NCBI GenBank assembly: GCA_903845125.1 | Contig: CAIMWS010000012.1 | Span: 1-37,382, forward strand | DNA length: 37,382 nt | Reading direction: 5' to 3' | DNA from: an uncultured Verrucomicrobiota bacterium | Lineage (GTDB): Bacteria; Verrucomicrobiota; Verrucomicrobiia; Limisphaerales; UBA1319 | Position numbers and translations under genes: made by a program | Part shown: one piece after another, positions 5,592-14,546 of the stretch | Position numbering within the stretch: the stretch's first letter is position 1 | Layout of the letters: each line of letters opens with the position of its first letter | Notes under the pieces: model-generated | What the model was told of the DNA's origin: nothing | Seen by the model: only the letters and a program-made list of their open reading frames with translations | Database searches by the model: none

Positions 5592-8146
5592 AACTCACGA
5601 TTCCTGAACTCGCCCTGGTGGTCCTGATGGGGCCGTCCGGCGCCGGCAAATCGAGCTTCGCGCGGAAGTATTTCAAGCCCACCGAGGTGCTGTCATCGGA
5701 TTACTGCCGGGGCCTGGTCGCGGACGATGAAAACGACCAGGGGGCCACTGACGACGCCTTTGCGGTGCTGCATTTCATTGCCGCCAAACGGCTGGCGGCA
5801 GGCAAGCTGACCGTGATCGACGCCACCAACGTCCAACCGGAGGCGCGCACGCCGCTGGTGGCCTTGGCGCGCCAGTTCCATTGCCTGCCAGTCGCGCTCG
5901 TGCTCAACCTGCCCGAAAAGCTCTGCCAGGAGCGTAACCAGGGGCGGCCGGACCGCCAGTTCGGACCGCACGTCATCCGGCAGCAGGCGCAGCAACTCCG
6001 CCGCCACCTCCGCGGGCTGGAGCGTGAGGGTTTCCGCCATGTGCATGTGCTGCACACGCCGGAGGACGTGGAGGCCGCCACGGTGGAGCGCCAGCCCCTG
6101 TGGAACAACCTCAAGCACGAGCATGGCCCGTTCGATATCATCGGGGACGTGCACGGGTGCCACGAGGAACTGCTGGAGCTGCTGGGCCGGCTCGGCTACA
6201 GCGTGGCCCAGTCCGCCGCCGGTGTGGTGGTGACGCCGCCACCCGGGCGCAAGGCGGTCTTCCTGGGGGACCTGGTGGACCGCGGCCCCGGCGTTGTCCC
6301 GGTGCTGCGACTGGTCATGAGCATGGTGGCCGGCGGCACCGCCCTGTGTGTGCCCGGCAACCATGAGGTGAAGCTGATGCGCCAACTACGGGGGCGGGCG
6401 GTGCAGATCACCCACGGGCTGGCCGAATCCCTGGCGCAGCTGGAAGCCGAGACGCCGGAGTTCCGGCAGCAGGTGGCGGAGTTCATCGATGGCCTGGTGA
6501 GCCACTACGTGCTGGACAGCGGCCGCCTGGTGGTGGCCCACGCGGGCCTGAAGGAAACCATGCAAGGCCGTGGCTCCGGCCAGGTGCGCGAGTTCGCGCT
6601 TTACGGGGAGACCACCGGCGAGACCGATGAATTCGGCCTGCCGGTGCGGTACAACTGGGCCGCCGAATACCGGGGCCGGGCCCTGGTGGTTTACGGCCAC
6701 ACGCCGGTGCCCGAGCCGGAATGGCTGAGCCGCACGATCAACCTCGACACCGGCTGCGTTTTTGGCGGGAAGCTGACCTCCCTGCGCTACCCGGAAAAGG
6801 AACTGGTCTCGGCGCCAGCCCGGCAAACCTATTGCCAGCCCGCCAAACCGTTCCTGCCGCCGGAAACCACCGCCCTGGTGCTCACCGCCCAGCAGCAGCA
6901 GGATGATCTGCTGGACATGGCAGACGTCCTGGGCAAGCGGATCATCACCACCAAGCTGAACCAGCAGGTGACCATCCGCGAAGCCAATGCCCTGGCCGCG
7001 CTGGAGGTCATGAGCCGGTTCGCCGCAAACCCCAAATGGCTGATCTACCTGCCGCCCACGATGTCCCCTTGCGAAACCAGCCGGCGGGAAGGCTTGCTGG
7101 AGCATCCCGCCGAGGCGTTCGCTTATTACCAGCGGGAAGGCCTCCCCCGGGTGGTCTGCGAGCAGAAGCACATGGGCTCGCGCGCGGTGGTAATCATCGG
7201 CCGCGATGAGGAAGCCGTCGTGAAACGGTTTGGCGTGGTGGGGGAAGGAGCGGGAATCTGCTACACGCGCACCGGCCGGCGGTTCTTCGAGGATGCCCAG
7301 CTCGAAGCAGGCCTGCTGGCGACGGTGCGGCAGGCCCTGGATAGTTCGGGGTTCTGGGAGGAATTCGCGACGGATTGGGTCTGTTTCGACGCCGAGCTGA
7401 TGCCTTGGTCCGCCAAGGCCCAGGCGCTGCTGAAAGAGCAATATGCCGCCGTGGGTTCGGCCGCCAAGGCGGCCCTGGCGGAGGTGTCCGCGCAGCTGAA
7501 GCTAACCCAGGCCCGGGGCGTGGACTTGGGAACCCTGCCGGAACATTACGGGCAACGGGAGCAGATGGCCCGCCAGTTTGTCGAGGCCTACCAGCGTTAT
7601 TGCTGGCCGGTGAACTCGCCCGCCGACCTGAAGCTGGCGCCCTTCCACCTGCTGGCCACGGAGGGCCGGGTCCACACCAGCCAAAACCACCTCTGGCATA
7701 TGAACACCCTGGCCAAATGGTGCGCCGCTGGTGACGGCCTGCTGCTGGCCACGCCCTTCCTGGAGGTGGACCTGACCGATGCCGCCAGCCAGGAAGCGGG
7801 CATCCGGTGGTGGGAGGAGCTGACCGCCCAGGGCGGCGAGGGCATGGTGGTGAAGCCGCTGGATTTCATCGCCCGGGGCAAGCACGGCCTGACCCAGCCG
7901 GCCGTGAAATGCCGGGGGAAGGAATACCTCCGAATCATCTACGGGCCTGAATACACCGCACCGGAAAACCTGGAGCGCCTGCGCTCCCGGGGGCTGGCCG
8001 CCAAGCGCGCGCTCGCGATGCGGGAGTTCGCGCTGGGCGTGGAGGCCCTGGACCGGTTTGTCCGCCGGGAGCCGCTGCGGCGGGTCCACGAATGCGTGTT
8101 CGGGGTGCTGGCCTTGGAAAGCGAGCCGGTGGATCCGCGCCTGTAA
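5588..8146 (+). CDS. pnkp: Polynucleotide kinase-phosphatase-ligase (RNA repair)
   Basis: This 852-residue protein has the three catalytic modules of bacterial Pnkp. The 5'-kinase holds the P-loop GPSGAGKS at 15-22 and covers roughly residues 1-170. The metallophosphatase holds GDVHG 186-190, GDLVDRGP 227-234 and GNHE 257-260, and heals 2',3'-cyclic or 3'-phosphate ends. The adenylyltransferase/ligase-like module holds KHMGS with the lysine nucleophile at K527, followed by conserved GEGMVVKP and KCRGKEYLRIIYGPEY motifs near the end. Its length matches Clostridium thermocellum Pnkp. ATG 5588 overlaps the hen1 stop and has GGGAGGG upstream; longer frames that begin inside hen1 are not credible. 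Pnkp ligation needs the Hen1 N-terminal domain in the studied system, and that gene is broken here. Pnkp may therefore be limited to end-healing. Confidence 0.95.
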   Translation: MKLTIPELALVVLMGPSGAGKSSFARKYFKPTEVLSSDYCRGLVADDENDQGATDDAFAVLHFIAAKRLAAGKLTVIDATNVQPEARTPLVALARQFHCLPVALVLNLPEKLCQERNQGRPDRQFGPHVIRQQAQQLRRHLRGLEREGFRHVHVLHTPEDVEAATVERQPLWNNLKHEHGPFDIIGDVHGCHEELLELLGRLGYSVAQSAAGVVVTPPPGRKAVFLGDLVDRGPGVVPVLRLVMSMVAGGTALCVPGNHEVKLMRQLRGRAVQITHGLAESLAQLEAETPEFRQQVAEFIDGLVSHYVLDSGRLVVAHAGLKETMQGRGSGQVREFALYGETTGETDEFGLPVRYNWAAEYRGRALVVYGHTPVPEPEWLSRTINLDTGCVFGGKLTSLRYPEKELVSAPARQTYCQPAKPFLPPETTALVLTAQQQQDDLLDMADVLGKRIITTKLNQQVTIREANALAALEVMSRFAANPKWLIYLPPTMSPCETSRREGLLEHPAEAFAYYQREGLPRVVCEQKHMGSRAVVIIGRDEEAVVKRFGVVGEGAGICYTRTGRRFFEDAQLEAGLLATVRQALDSSGFWEEFATDWVCFDAELMPWSAKAQALLKEQYAAVGSAAKAALAEVSAQLKLTQARGVDLGTLPEHYGQREQMARQFVEAYQRYCWPVNSPADLKLAPFHLLATEGRVHTSQNHLWHMNTLAKWCAAGDGLLLATPFLEVDLTDAASQEAGIRWWEELTAQGGEGMVVKPLDFIARGKHGLTQPAVKCRGKEYLRIIYGPEYTAPENLERLRSRGLAAKRALAMREFALGVEALDRFVRREPLRRVHECVFGVLALESEPVDPRL

Positions 8147-8159
8147 AACCGCCTCCGTC

Positions 8160-9410
8160 CTACCGCTGGCTGATTTGCTTTTCCGCCTTGGCCAGGAGGT
8201 CCGGGTTGATGGTCACCCCCCACCCCGGGCCGTCAGGTATGGCCACCCGGCCGTCCACCACCTGGAAGGCGGGCGCATAAAGGCCGCCGGTCCAGCCATC
8301 TTTTTCGATGGTGAATTCCATGTGCGCCCCGGCGTTGGGCAGGGCGCCGAACAGGTGGGCCGTGAACAGGGTGACCAGCGAAAGGTTCGCGGAGTGCGGC
8401 ACGCATTTCAGCCCGGCTTCGGCGGCCATCATGGCCACCCGCACGGCGCGGGTGATCCCGCCCACATAACAGATATCCGGCTGGGCGATGTCCACCGCCC
8501 GGAGCCGGATCATGCGGCGCCACTGGGCGAGGTCGTTATCCTGCTCCCCGCCCGCCACCGGCACCTCCAGGGCGGCGGCCACCTGGGCCGTCCACTCCAG
8601 CTCCCAATACGGGCACGGTTCCTCGAAATGCCAGACCCGGTGCTGCTCCAGCATGCGGCCGACTTCGATGGCTTTCGCCGGGGTGTAGCAGCTGTTGCCG
8701 TCCACCAGCAGCGCCACCTTTTCCCCAATGGCTTGGCGGACGGTGGGCACCAACTCGGCCGTGCGCCCCGGCCACTCGTCCTGGTCGTGCCCGCAGACTT
8801 TGCCCACCCGGATTTTGAACGCGCGGAAGCCCTTCTCATCGCGCAGCCGCACCAACCGCTCCGCCTCGGCCTTGGGCTGGATGCTGCGACTCATACTGGA
8901 GCCGTAAACCGGGATCGTTTTGGCGGTGCCGCCCAGCAGCTGGCACACGCTTTTCTGCTCCCGCCGGCCTCGAAGATCCCACAGGGCGGTGTCCAAGCCA
9001 CACAAGGCGCGACACACAAACGACCAGGGATACTTGTAATTCGCCTCGATGCACCGATCGGCCAGGGTGTCCGCATCATAAGGATCGGCGCCCAGGGCCA
9101 GCGGCGCGAGCTTGCGGTGCAGGATCAGCGCGGAGACGTCGGCATCGAATGGCGAGAGCTGGCCGAAGCCTTCACTACCGTCTTCGGCCCGCACGCGCAC
9201 CAGGCCCAGGTTGGTCCCCTGGACAAAGGTCTCGATGCTTTTAATTTTGAGGCCGCTTTGGCGCGGCAACGCCTGCCAGCGTTCCTTGAATGCCTTAAGC
9301 TCGGGGCGAATCTCCGCTTCGGCCTGGACCATTCTGGCGCCTCCGGAAGCGGCCGCTGCCGCCCCAGTGACTGCCACCTGTTTGATAAATGTTCTTCGGT
9401 TGGTGCGCAT
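8160..9410 (-). CDS. Mandelate racemase/muconate lactonizing family protein, Tat-exported
   Basis: This 416-residue member of the enolase superfamily begins with a twin-arginine signal (NRRTFIK, then an Ala-rich stretch to about residue 30), so it is probably exported folded. The three metal ligands are visible: D237 in LLVDGNS, E263 in HFEEPCPYWE and E289 in VAGGEQDND. K199-I-R201 (AFKIRVGK) and H339 (CVPHSAN) sit at the usual acid/base positions. That layout suits sugar-acid dehydratases or racemases, but the substrate cannot be read from sequence. It lies downstream of two glycosidase genes on the same strand, so a role in handling released sugar acids is plausible. It converges with pnkp, with a 13-bp gap. 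Confidence 0.85.
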   Translation of the reverse strand: MRTNRRTFIKQVAVTGAAAAASGGARMVQAEAEIRPELKAFKERWQALPRQSGLKIKSIETFVQGTNLGLVRVRAEDGSEGFGQLSPFDADVSALILHRKLAPLALGADPYDADTLADRCIEANYKYPWSFVCRALCGLDTALWDLRGRREQKSVCQLLGGTAKTIPVYGSSMSRSIQPKAEAERLVRLRDEKGFRAFKIRVGKVCGHDQDEWPGRTAELVPTVRQAIGEKVALLVDGNSCYTPAKAIEVGRMLEQHRVWHFEEPCPYWELEWTAQVAAALEVPVAGGEQDNDLAQWRRMIRLRAVDIAQPDICYVGGITRAVRVAMMAAEAGLKCVPHSANLSLVTLFTAHLFGALPNAGAHMEFTIEKDGWTGGLYAPAFQVVDGRVAIPDGPGWGVTINPDLLAKAEKQISQR

Positions 9411-9543
9411 AAATATAGAATGAGTTAACCACTATGGAGCATGGAGCAAAATAAGAATTGGCATGGTTGATGGTTATTTACAATTTTTTTTATCATAAAA
9501 CGCTATTTTTGTTTCATATCTGATACCTCATGATTCATATTGG

Positions 9544-11409
9544 TTATTTATTGTGTATCCACACGGTCATTTCGTTGGTTCCGCGGTGTGCCCAGGCGTA
9601 GTAGGGAACGGCCTGCAGGACCCCGTCTGGCGATTTGATTTTCACGCCGGTGATGCCGCCCAAAACGGCCGGCCACCAGTCTGCCTCCAGCGCCGCATCC
9701 GCGCCCGCGGTCCGGTTGATAACCTGGCCGCCATTATCCACCCCCTCCAGGCAGTAAACCAGCGGCCCGCGCTCGATGGCGAACTGGCCCCGCAGGTCCT
9801 CCACCTTGGGATGCGCCACCACCTTGCGGACGGGCATGGGCAGTTCAACGGTCACCCGGTCTCCCGGCTGCCAGGTCCGCCGCAACGAGGCGAAGCCCTG
9901 ACTGAGAGTCCAGTTCACTGGCTGTCCGTTTACCTTCAGCGAAACCTGGGGGCTGGCGTCGCTGGTGTAGCGGTAGAGGTCACTGGGCACCGGCTCGTTC
10001 CGGGCCCAGCCGGGAATCCGCACGTTCAGGGCAAAATCCAGGGGGTGCCTGGGATTCAACGTCAGCGCCACCCGGCCGTCCCAGGGGTAGCGGGTTTGCT
10101 GCCGGATTTCCACCTCCTCGCCGGCGATTTTCAACCGGCCGGTGCCGCCCACAAACAGGTTTACCAGCAGCGTATCGCCTCGCGTCGCGTAGATCATCCC
10201 CGGCACCGTGGGGAGGAAACGGATGACGTTCACCGGGCAGCACGGGCAGCCAAACCAGGGAGTCCGCTGGTAATTGCCGCGCGAGGCCAGCGGGTTGGGA
10301 TAAAAGAACCGGTCGCCGCTCAGCGAAACCCCGGCCAGGAAACCGTTGTAGAGAGTGCGCTCGAGGAGATCGAGATGGCGGGCGTCGCCGGTGGCCCGGA
10401 ACAACCGGTAATTCCAGAACACGAGGGCGATGGCGGCGCAGGTTTCGCAGTAAGCTTTGTCCGACGGCAGCACGTAATCCGGGGCAAAGCCCTCGTGGAA
10501 GGCTCCGTGCCCCACCCCGCCGGTGAGGTATAATTTCCGGCCCGCCAGGTTCTCCCACTTGCGCAGGAGCAAACTGCGCAGCGCGTCGTTGCCCATCAAC
10601 ATGGCCACCTCCGTGGCGCCGCTGTAAAGATAGAGCATCGCCACTGCATGGCCCCACGCTTCTTCGTGGCCCAGCGCCGGCCGTCCATTGGACCATAGCG
10701 TGGTCTTCTGCCGGGCCCGCTCCACCAGGGCGGCGGCGGTTTCCAAATAGGTGCGGTTCCCGGTGGCTCGATAGAGGCGGGCCAGGGCCAGCTCGATCTC
10801 CGGGTGCCCCGAGGGATTCTCCAGGCGGCCGGGCGCATATTCACGGGTAATCAGGTCGGCCGCCTTGCGCGCGGTATCCAAAAAGCTTTTGCCGCCCGCC
10901 AATTCGGAGCAGGCCACGGCGGATTCAATCAGATGGCCCAAGTCGTACAGCTCGCAGGTGCGCGTACCCTCGTCCGTGAAATGCCGGTAGCCTGGTTCCA
11001 CCAGTTGGATATGGGGCTGGAGGTAGCCATCGGGGGCCTGCGCGGCCACGATGTCCGCCACCAGGCCATTTACCCGCTGAGCCAGGGGGGCATCGGGATG
11101 CGCTTTGAGGCAATAGGCGATGCCTTCCAGGGTTTTGTAAACATCGGAGTCACCCCACATGTAGCCGTGGTATTTGCCGGAATCCCGACCCGCGAGGATC
11201 TTGAAGCCGCCCAGCGACCCCTGTTTCTCCAGCTCGCGCAGGTTGTGTTCGATGGTCACCAGCTGGTTGCTCGCCAGCCGCGGCCCCCAAAAGGCATCCT
11301 CCACCTGGACTTGGTGAAATGGCACGGATTGGACGGGATAATCCGGTGTTTCGGCCGCCAGTGCCCCGCTGAGGAGGCACCAGGAAAGAAGGCCAGGGAT
11401 CAGTCGCAT
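9544..11409 (-). CDS. GH127-family beta-L-arabinofuranosidase-like glycosidase
   Basis: The 621-residue protein has a short Sec signal peptide (MRLIPGLLSWCLLSGALAAE). This is followed by the (alpha/alpha)6-barrel typical of the former DUF1680 family, with WGDSDVYKTLEG and DGYLQPH motifs. The active-site set of GH127 is visible: E322 in AYCETCAAI with C324 nearby, and the WFGCPCCPVNVIR motif with C388, C390 and C391. In the characterised enzyme HypBA1 a cysteine acts as nucleophile in a zinc-cysteine-glutamate site. The C-terminal beta-sandwich (residues ~430-620) includes FAIERGPLVYCLEG. GH127 enzymes release L-arabinofuranose from plant or glycoprotein chains, but many relatives are uncharacterised. 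It is the middle gene of the minus-strand carbohydrate cluster. Confidence 0.9.
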   Translation of the reverse strand: MRLIPGLLSWCLLSGALAAETPDYPVQSVPFHQVQVEDAFWGPRLASNQLVTIEHNLRELEKQGSLGGFKILAGRDSGKYHGYMWGDSDVYKTLEGIAYCLKAHPDAPLAQRVNGLVADIVAAQAPDGYLQPHIQLVEPGYRHFTDEGTRTCELYDLGHLIESAVACSELAGGKSFLDTARKAADLITREYAPGRLENPSGHPEIELALARLYRATGNRTYLETAAALVERARQKTTLWSNGRPALGHEEAWGHAVAMLYLYSGATEVAMLMGNDALRSLLLRKWENLAGRKLYLTGGVGHGAFHEGFAPDYVLPSDKAYCETCAAIALVFWNYRLFRATGDARHLDLLERTLYNGFLAGVSLSGDRFFYPNPLASRGNYQRTPWFGCPCCPVNVIRFLPTVPGMIYATRGDTLLVNLFVGGTGRLKIAGEEVEIRQQTRYPWDGRVALTLNPRHPLDFALNVRIPGWARNEPVPSDLYRYTSDASPQVSLKVNGQPVNWTLSQGFASLRRTWQPGDRVTVELPMPVRKVVAHPKVEDLRGQFAIERGPLVYCLEGVDNGGQVINRTAGADAALEADWWPAVLGGITGVKIKSPDGVLQAVPYYAWAHRGTNEMTVWIHNK

Positions 11410-11478
11410 AAGGTATTTACGGGTTGGAGGGTGTTTTGCTTATTCATATCGTCAGGCATCACGGGTCGCCTCGGCCAA

Positions 11479-13506
11479 TCATTTTCCCACGTGCAATACT
11501 TTGAGTTCGTGGGGTTGGAAGGTGGCGGGGCTGGCTGCCGCCGCTCCCGCCCCCTCCCCGGTAAATGGATTCAGCCATTGGGCTTGGCCCTTGGCCGCCA
11601 GCTCCAGGCTCGCCTTCACGACGCGCCCTTCTTCATTGAAGAAAATGTAGAAATCCTGGCCCGCTTTGGCCACATGGCGATACCGGATATCAGCGCTGGG
11701 CGGTTGCAGGATCACATCCGGAGCCACCAGGCGATCGATCGCAGCGATCAATTGCGGTGCGGTTTTGGCCAGGTTGGCCTTGGGCAGGGCGACCGCGTAG
11801 GGGGAATCATTCCAGATGATCAGGCGGCCTTGATCCGCCAACTGGGCCAGGCGGGGCATTACTGCAGCGGGCAGGCGCGCCAGGCCATCCAGGATCACTG
11901 CCCGGTAAAGCATGCCCGCCAGGTGAACGCCATCGGCTTCAATCCGGGCATCCTCCCCCAGGTGGCGCAGCTCCAGGTAATTGAAATCGCGCTGGTTTTG
12001 GAAGCATTGGCTGGCCGCCTGCCAGGGCAGCCATGCGGCATCGCCGAGAACGGCCACCTCGCAGATTTGCCGGCTGTCGGTATTCAGCCAGCACAGGCGG
12101 CGGCAGGAATCGGCGTAGGCCCGGTATTGCCCCCACCAGGCAGCGTGCGGCCCGACATCCGGAGGCCGTTCCTCGAAACGCGGCCCGCGGATGGAATAAT
12201 AAAAGGCATGCGGGTAAAGGAGGTTGTGCCCCCGCACAAAACACCAGCCCGCGAGCCACTGCATTTCATCGTAAGTCAGGTTATAGCCGTAAGCGCCATA
12301 GAGCTCGTTCCCGTTGCGCCGACGGCCCAGGTGGGCCATGGCGCTGGACGCGCATTTGGCCATGGTGGAATGCTCGCCTGCCAACGCCTTGGCGCCCGGT
12401 TCCACATACCGCCAGACGATGTCCTGCCCCGGCATCTGGAAATATCGTTCAGTGCCGATATCCATCGAGCCGCCCGGGTGGCCAGCCAAGGCCACCCCAT
12501 GTTTCTGGCACCATTCTCCCAGCCGCCGGTAATAATTTTCCTCCAGGCAGGTGTTGATGGCACGGTGGTAATCGGCGCGATGGCGCAAGGAATCCGGACG
12601 GTCTTCATACCATAGGTCCGCCAGGAATGGCTGGCAATCGTAGCCCAGCACGCGATTGATCTGCGGCAGCAACGGGGCGCTGCCCGGCACTAATCCGCTG
12701 GCGGCCCCCCGGCCCAAGGGTGCCGGTTCATCGGTGAAGATACCCAGGATGGTGGAGCCGAAATACCGGCCAAACTCCCGCGCGAACCGCTCATGAACGA
12801 GATCCAAAAAGCTATCGACGGCAGCCGGGTTGAGAATGTCCCCGGCGGGCGGGGCCGCCTCCTTTATCCGGGCCGAACCTTCGCCCAGGTAGTGCAAACC
12901 GCGGATGACGCCCCCCGATGGCCGGTCCACCACCGCCACGCGCTGGCCATTGGGCCGCTCCAGCGTAGCCACCAGCTGCCACCCCTCCCGCAGGCGGGGG
13001 CTTTCCCCCGGCTGGAGGTCGATTTTGGCCAAGCCCCGCGCAGCGTGTGCCGGGTTGCGCGCCACGACCTGTCCGGAGGATGAGCCGGACGGGTACATCC
13101 CCTCGTCATACAGGAACACATGCATCTGGCGCCGGGCCGCCTCCGCGATAGCCACGTGCATGGCGTGGAGCATTTTCGGCGACAGCCAGCCCGTGTCCTC
13201 CGGCAGACCAATGCGCGGGTGAATGACGAATCCGTAAACTCCATGCGCCTCAAAGTCCGCCAGTTGGCGGACCAATTCCTCATCCCTCAGTTCATCGTTC
13301 CAAAACCAGAACGGCATGACGGAAAATTCCCGGGCCGGATCACGGAATTCCGCGCGCCAGCCCGCAGCCTCCCTGGCTGCGCCTGGATTCCCACTGGCAG
13401 TTGGCTTGGCCGGCTCAGCGGCGAGGACTCCCAGTTGCGCCAAGGCGGAAAGCAAGGCCGCCAGGCGCCGGGCCGTTATTAATCGTGGTGCTGCATGCAT
13501 GGTCAT
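11479..13506 (-). CDS. Secreted GH106-like glycoside hydrolase (alpha-L-rhamnosidase type)
   Basis: The protein has about 675 residues with a signal peptide (RRLAALLSALAQLGVLAAE). The catalytic-barrel start is FSVMPFWFWNDELRDEELVR, then GVYGFVIHPRIGLPED, then HVFLYDEGMYPSGSSSG. These resemble the N-terminal half of GH106 alpha-L-rhamnosidases, with PFWFWNxxL, GFFIHPR and LYDExxxPSG. Later motifs are LGIFTDEPAP and ALAGHPGGSMDIG. It is shorter than classical GH106 enzymes, which usually exceed 800 residues, and could be a separate glycosidase-like clan. ATGs at 13506 and 13500 are both possible starts; the longer frame reaching 13635 has no signal and looks like read-through of non-coding DNA. 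First gene of the cluster with GH127 and the enolase-superfamily gene. Confidence 0.7.
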   Translation of the reverse strand: MTMHAAPRLITARRLAALLSALAQLGVLAAEPAKPTASGNPGAAREAAGWRAEFRDPAREFSVMPFWFWNDELRDEELVRQLADFEAHGVYGFVIHPRIGLPEDTGWLSPKMLHAMHVAIAEAARRQMHVFLYDEGMYPSGSSSGQVVARNPAHAARGLAKIDLQPGESPRLREGWQLVATLERPNGQRVAVVDRPSGGVIRGLHYLGEGSARIKEAAPPAGDILNPAAVDSFLDLVHERFAREFGRYFGSTILGIFTDEPAPLGRGAASGLVPGSAPLLPQINRVLGYDCQPFLADLWYEDRPDSLRHRADYHRAINTCLEENYYRRLGEWCQKHGVALAGHPGGSMDIGTERYFQMPGQDIVWRYVEPGAKALAGEHSTMAKCASSAMAHLGRRRNGNELYGAYGYNLTYDEMQWLAGWCFVRGHNLLYPHAFYYSIRGPRFEERPPDVGPHAAWWGQYRAYADSCRRLCWLNTDSRQICEVAVLGDAAWLPWQAASQCFQNQRDFNYLELRHLGEDARIEADGVHLAGMLYRAVILDGLARLPAAVMPRLAQLADQGRLIIWNDSPYAVALPKANLAKTAPQLIAAIDRLVAPDVILQPPSADIRYRHVAKAGQDFYIFFNEEGRVVKASLELAAKGQAQWLNPFTGEGAGAAAASPATFQPHELKVLHVGK

Positions 13507-13788
13507 CAAAGGTGCTCTTGGCCGCCATCTTATCCAGCCTGCCGGGCGATGGAAAGTAATTACCCGCACCGGTTGGGCTGCCGGCCAGGGCCAGCAAAAA
13601 CGACGGCTCGAATGGTCGGGTTCTGGCTCAACCATGCCGAAGCCTCCGCCTTATCCCAGGACATGCCTCAACCACACGCGGGAAAGGCAGCTGGGCCCGG
13701 ACCACATTGAAGCGGGGCCGGCCTCGATTTTTATGCTGCAGTTTTCCTGCGCCGGCGGCCAGATGGACGGGGCCAGTGAATGAGGACG

Positions 13789-14541
13789 TTACCGGGAACG
13801 CTTGCCCCGTTTGAGTTTCGGGGGCGTGGAGGCAAGCTGGCCCTCCAAATAGTCAGCGGTGATTTTATCGAGCATGGCGGTGGTGGGCAGCGGGAGTCCC
13901 GGGGCGGCGGCGAAGCGGGCATTGAAAAAGCGCTCGACGTATTTGCCCAGGAGGTCCGCCTCCAGGTTCACGCGGCTACCGGCGGCCCGTTCCTTGAGCG
14001 CGGTGATCTCATAGGTATGCGGAATGATCCAGATCCGGAAGCCTTTCGGGTAGGGGGAATCCGGGGCTTTTTCATCCAGCAACCCCGCCACGGTCAGGCT
14101 GATCCCATCCACCGCGATGGACCCTTTGAAAATGACGTAGCGCATGACATCCGCGGGCGCCTCGATGTCCAGCACCCAATCCTGGCCGGTGCGCTCCCAG
14201 CGGGTCACCGTGCCCACGCCGTCAATGTGGCCCGTGACAAAATGGCCGCCCAGCTCACTGCTGGCGCGCAGCGGCCGCTCCAGGTTCACCAGGGATCCCT
14301 TCCGGGCATACTGCAGGTTGGTACGCTCCCAGGTCTCCTTCAACAGGTCGAACTGCACCAGCTTAACTCCCTTGCGCTGGGTGATCTTCACCACCGTCAG
14401 GCAGCACCCGTTGACAGCAAGACTGTTGCTGACCTTGATCCCCTGCCCCGTTTTGAAGGCGCGGACGGTCAGTTCGATGGACTTGTCCGTGGGCTTGATG
14501 CTTTCAACAATGCCAGTTTCTTCGACAATACCGGTAAACAT
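13789..14541 (-). CDS. ribE: Riboflavin synthase, alpha chain
   Basis: The enzyme makes riboflavin by dismutation of two 6,7-dimethyl-8-ribityllumazine molecules in the cytoplasm. The protein begins with the diagnostic MFTGIVEETG and has two lumazine-binding barrels. The first includes VNGCCLTV and GGHFVTGHIDGVG; the second includes KGSIAVDGISLTV and IIPHTYEITAL. The product is 250 residues, longer than the usual 200-220, because of an extra C-terminal stretch that ends in a basic tail (KLKRGKRSR). It starts 5 bp after the ribD stop and is the last gene of the nusB-ftsY-ribD-ribE run. Confidence 0.95.
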   Translation of the reverse strand: MFTGIVEETGIVESIKPTDKSIELTVRAFKTGQGIKVSNSLAVNGCCLTVVKITQRKGVKLVQFDLLKETWERTNLQYARKGSLVNLERPLRASSELGGHFVTGHIDGVGTVTRWERTGQDWVLDIEAPADVMRYVIFKGSIAVDGISLTVAGLLDEKAPDSPYPKGFRIWIIPHTYEITALKERAAGSRVNLEADLLGKYVERFFNARFAAAPGLPLPTTAMLDKITADYLEGQLASTPPKLKRGKRSR

Positions 14542-14546
14542 AAAGG

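Noticed and set aside
8058..9428. A 456-codon plus-strand frame
   Set aside because: Antisense to the enolase-superfamily gene, with no recognisable domain.
10804..12615. A 603-codon plus-strand frame
   Set aside because: It crosses antisense to two glycosidase genes and their gap; no domain pattern.
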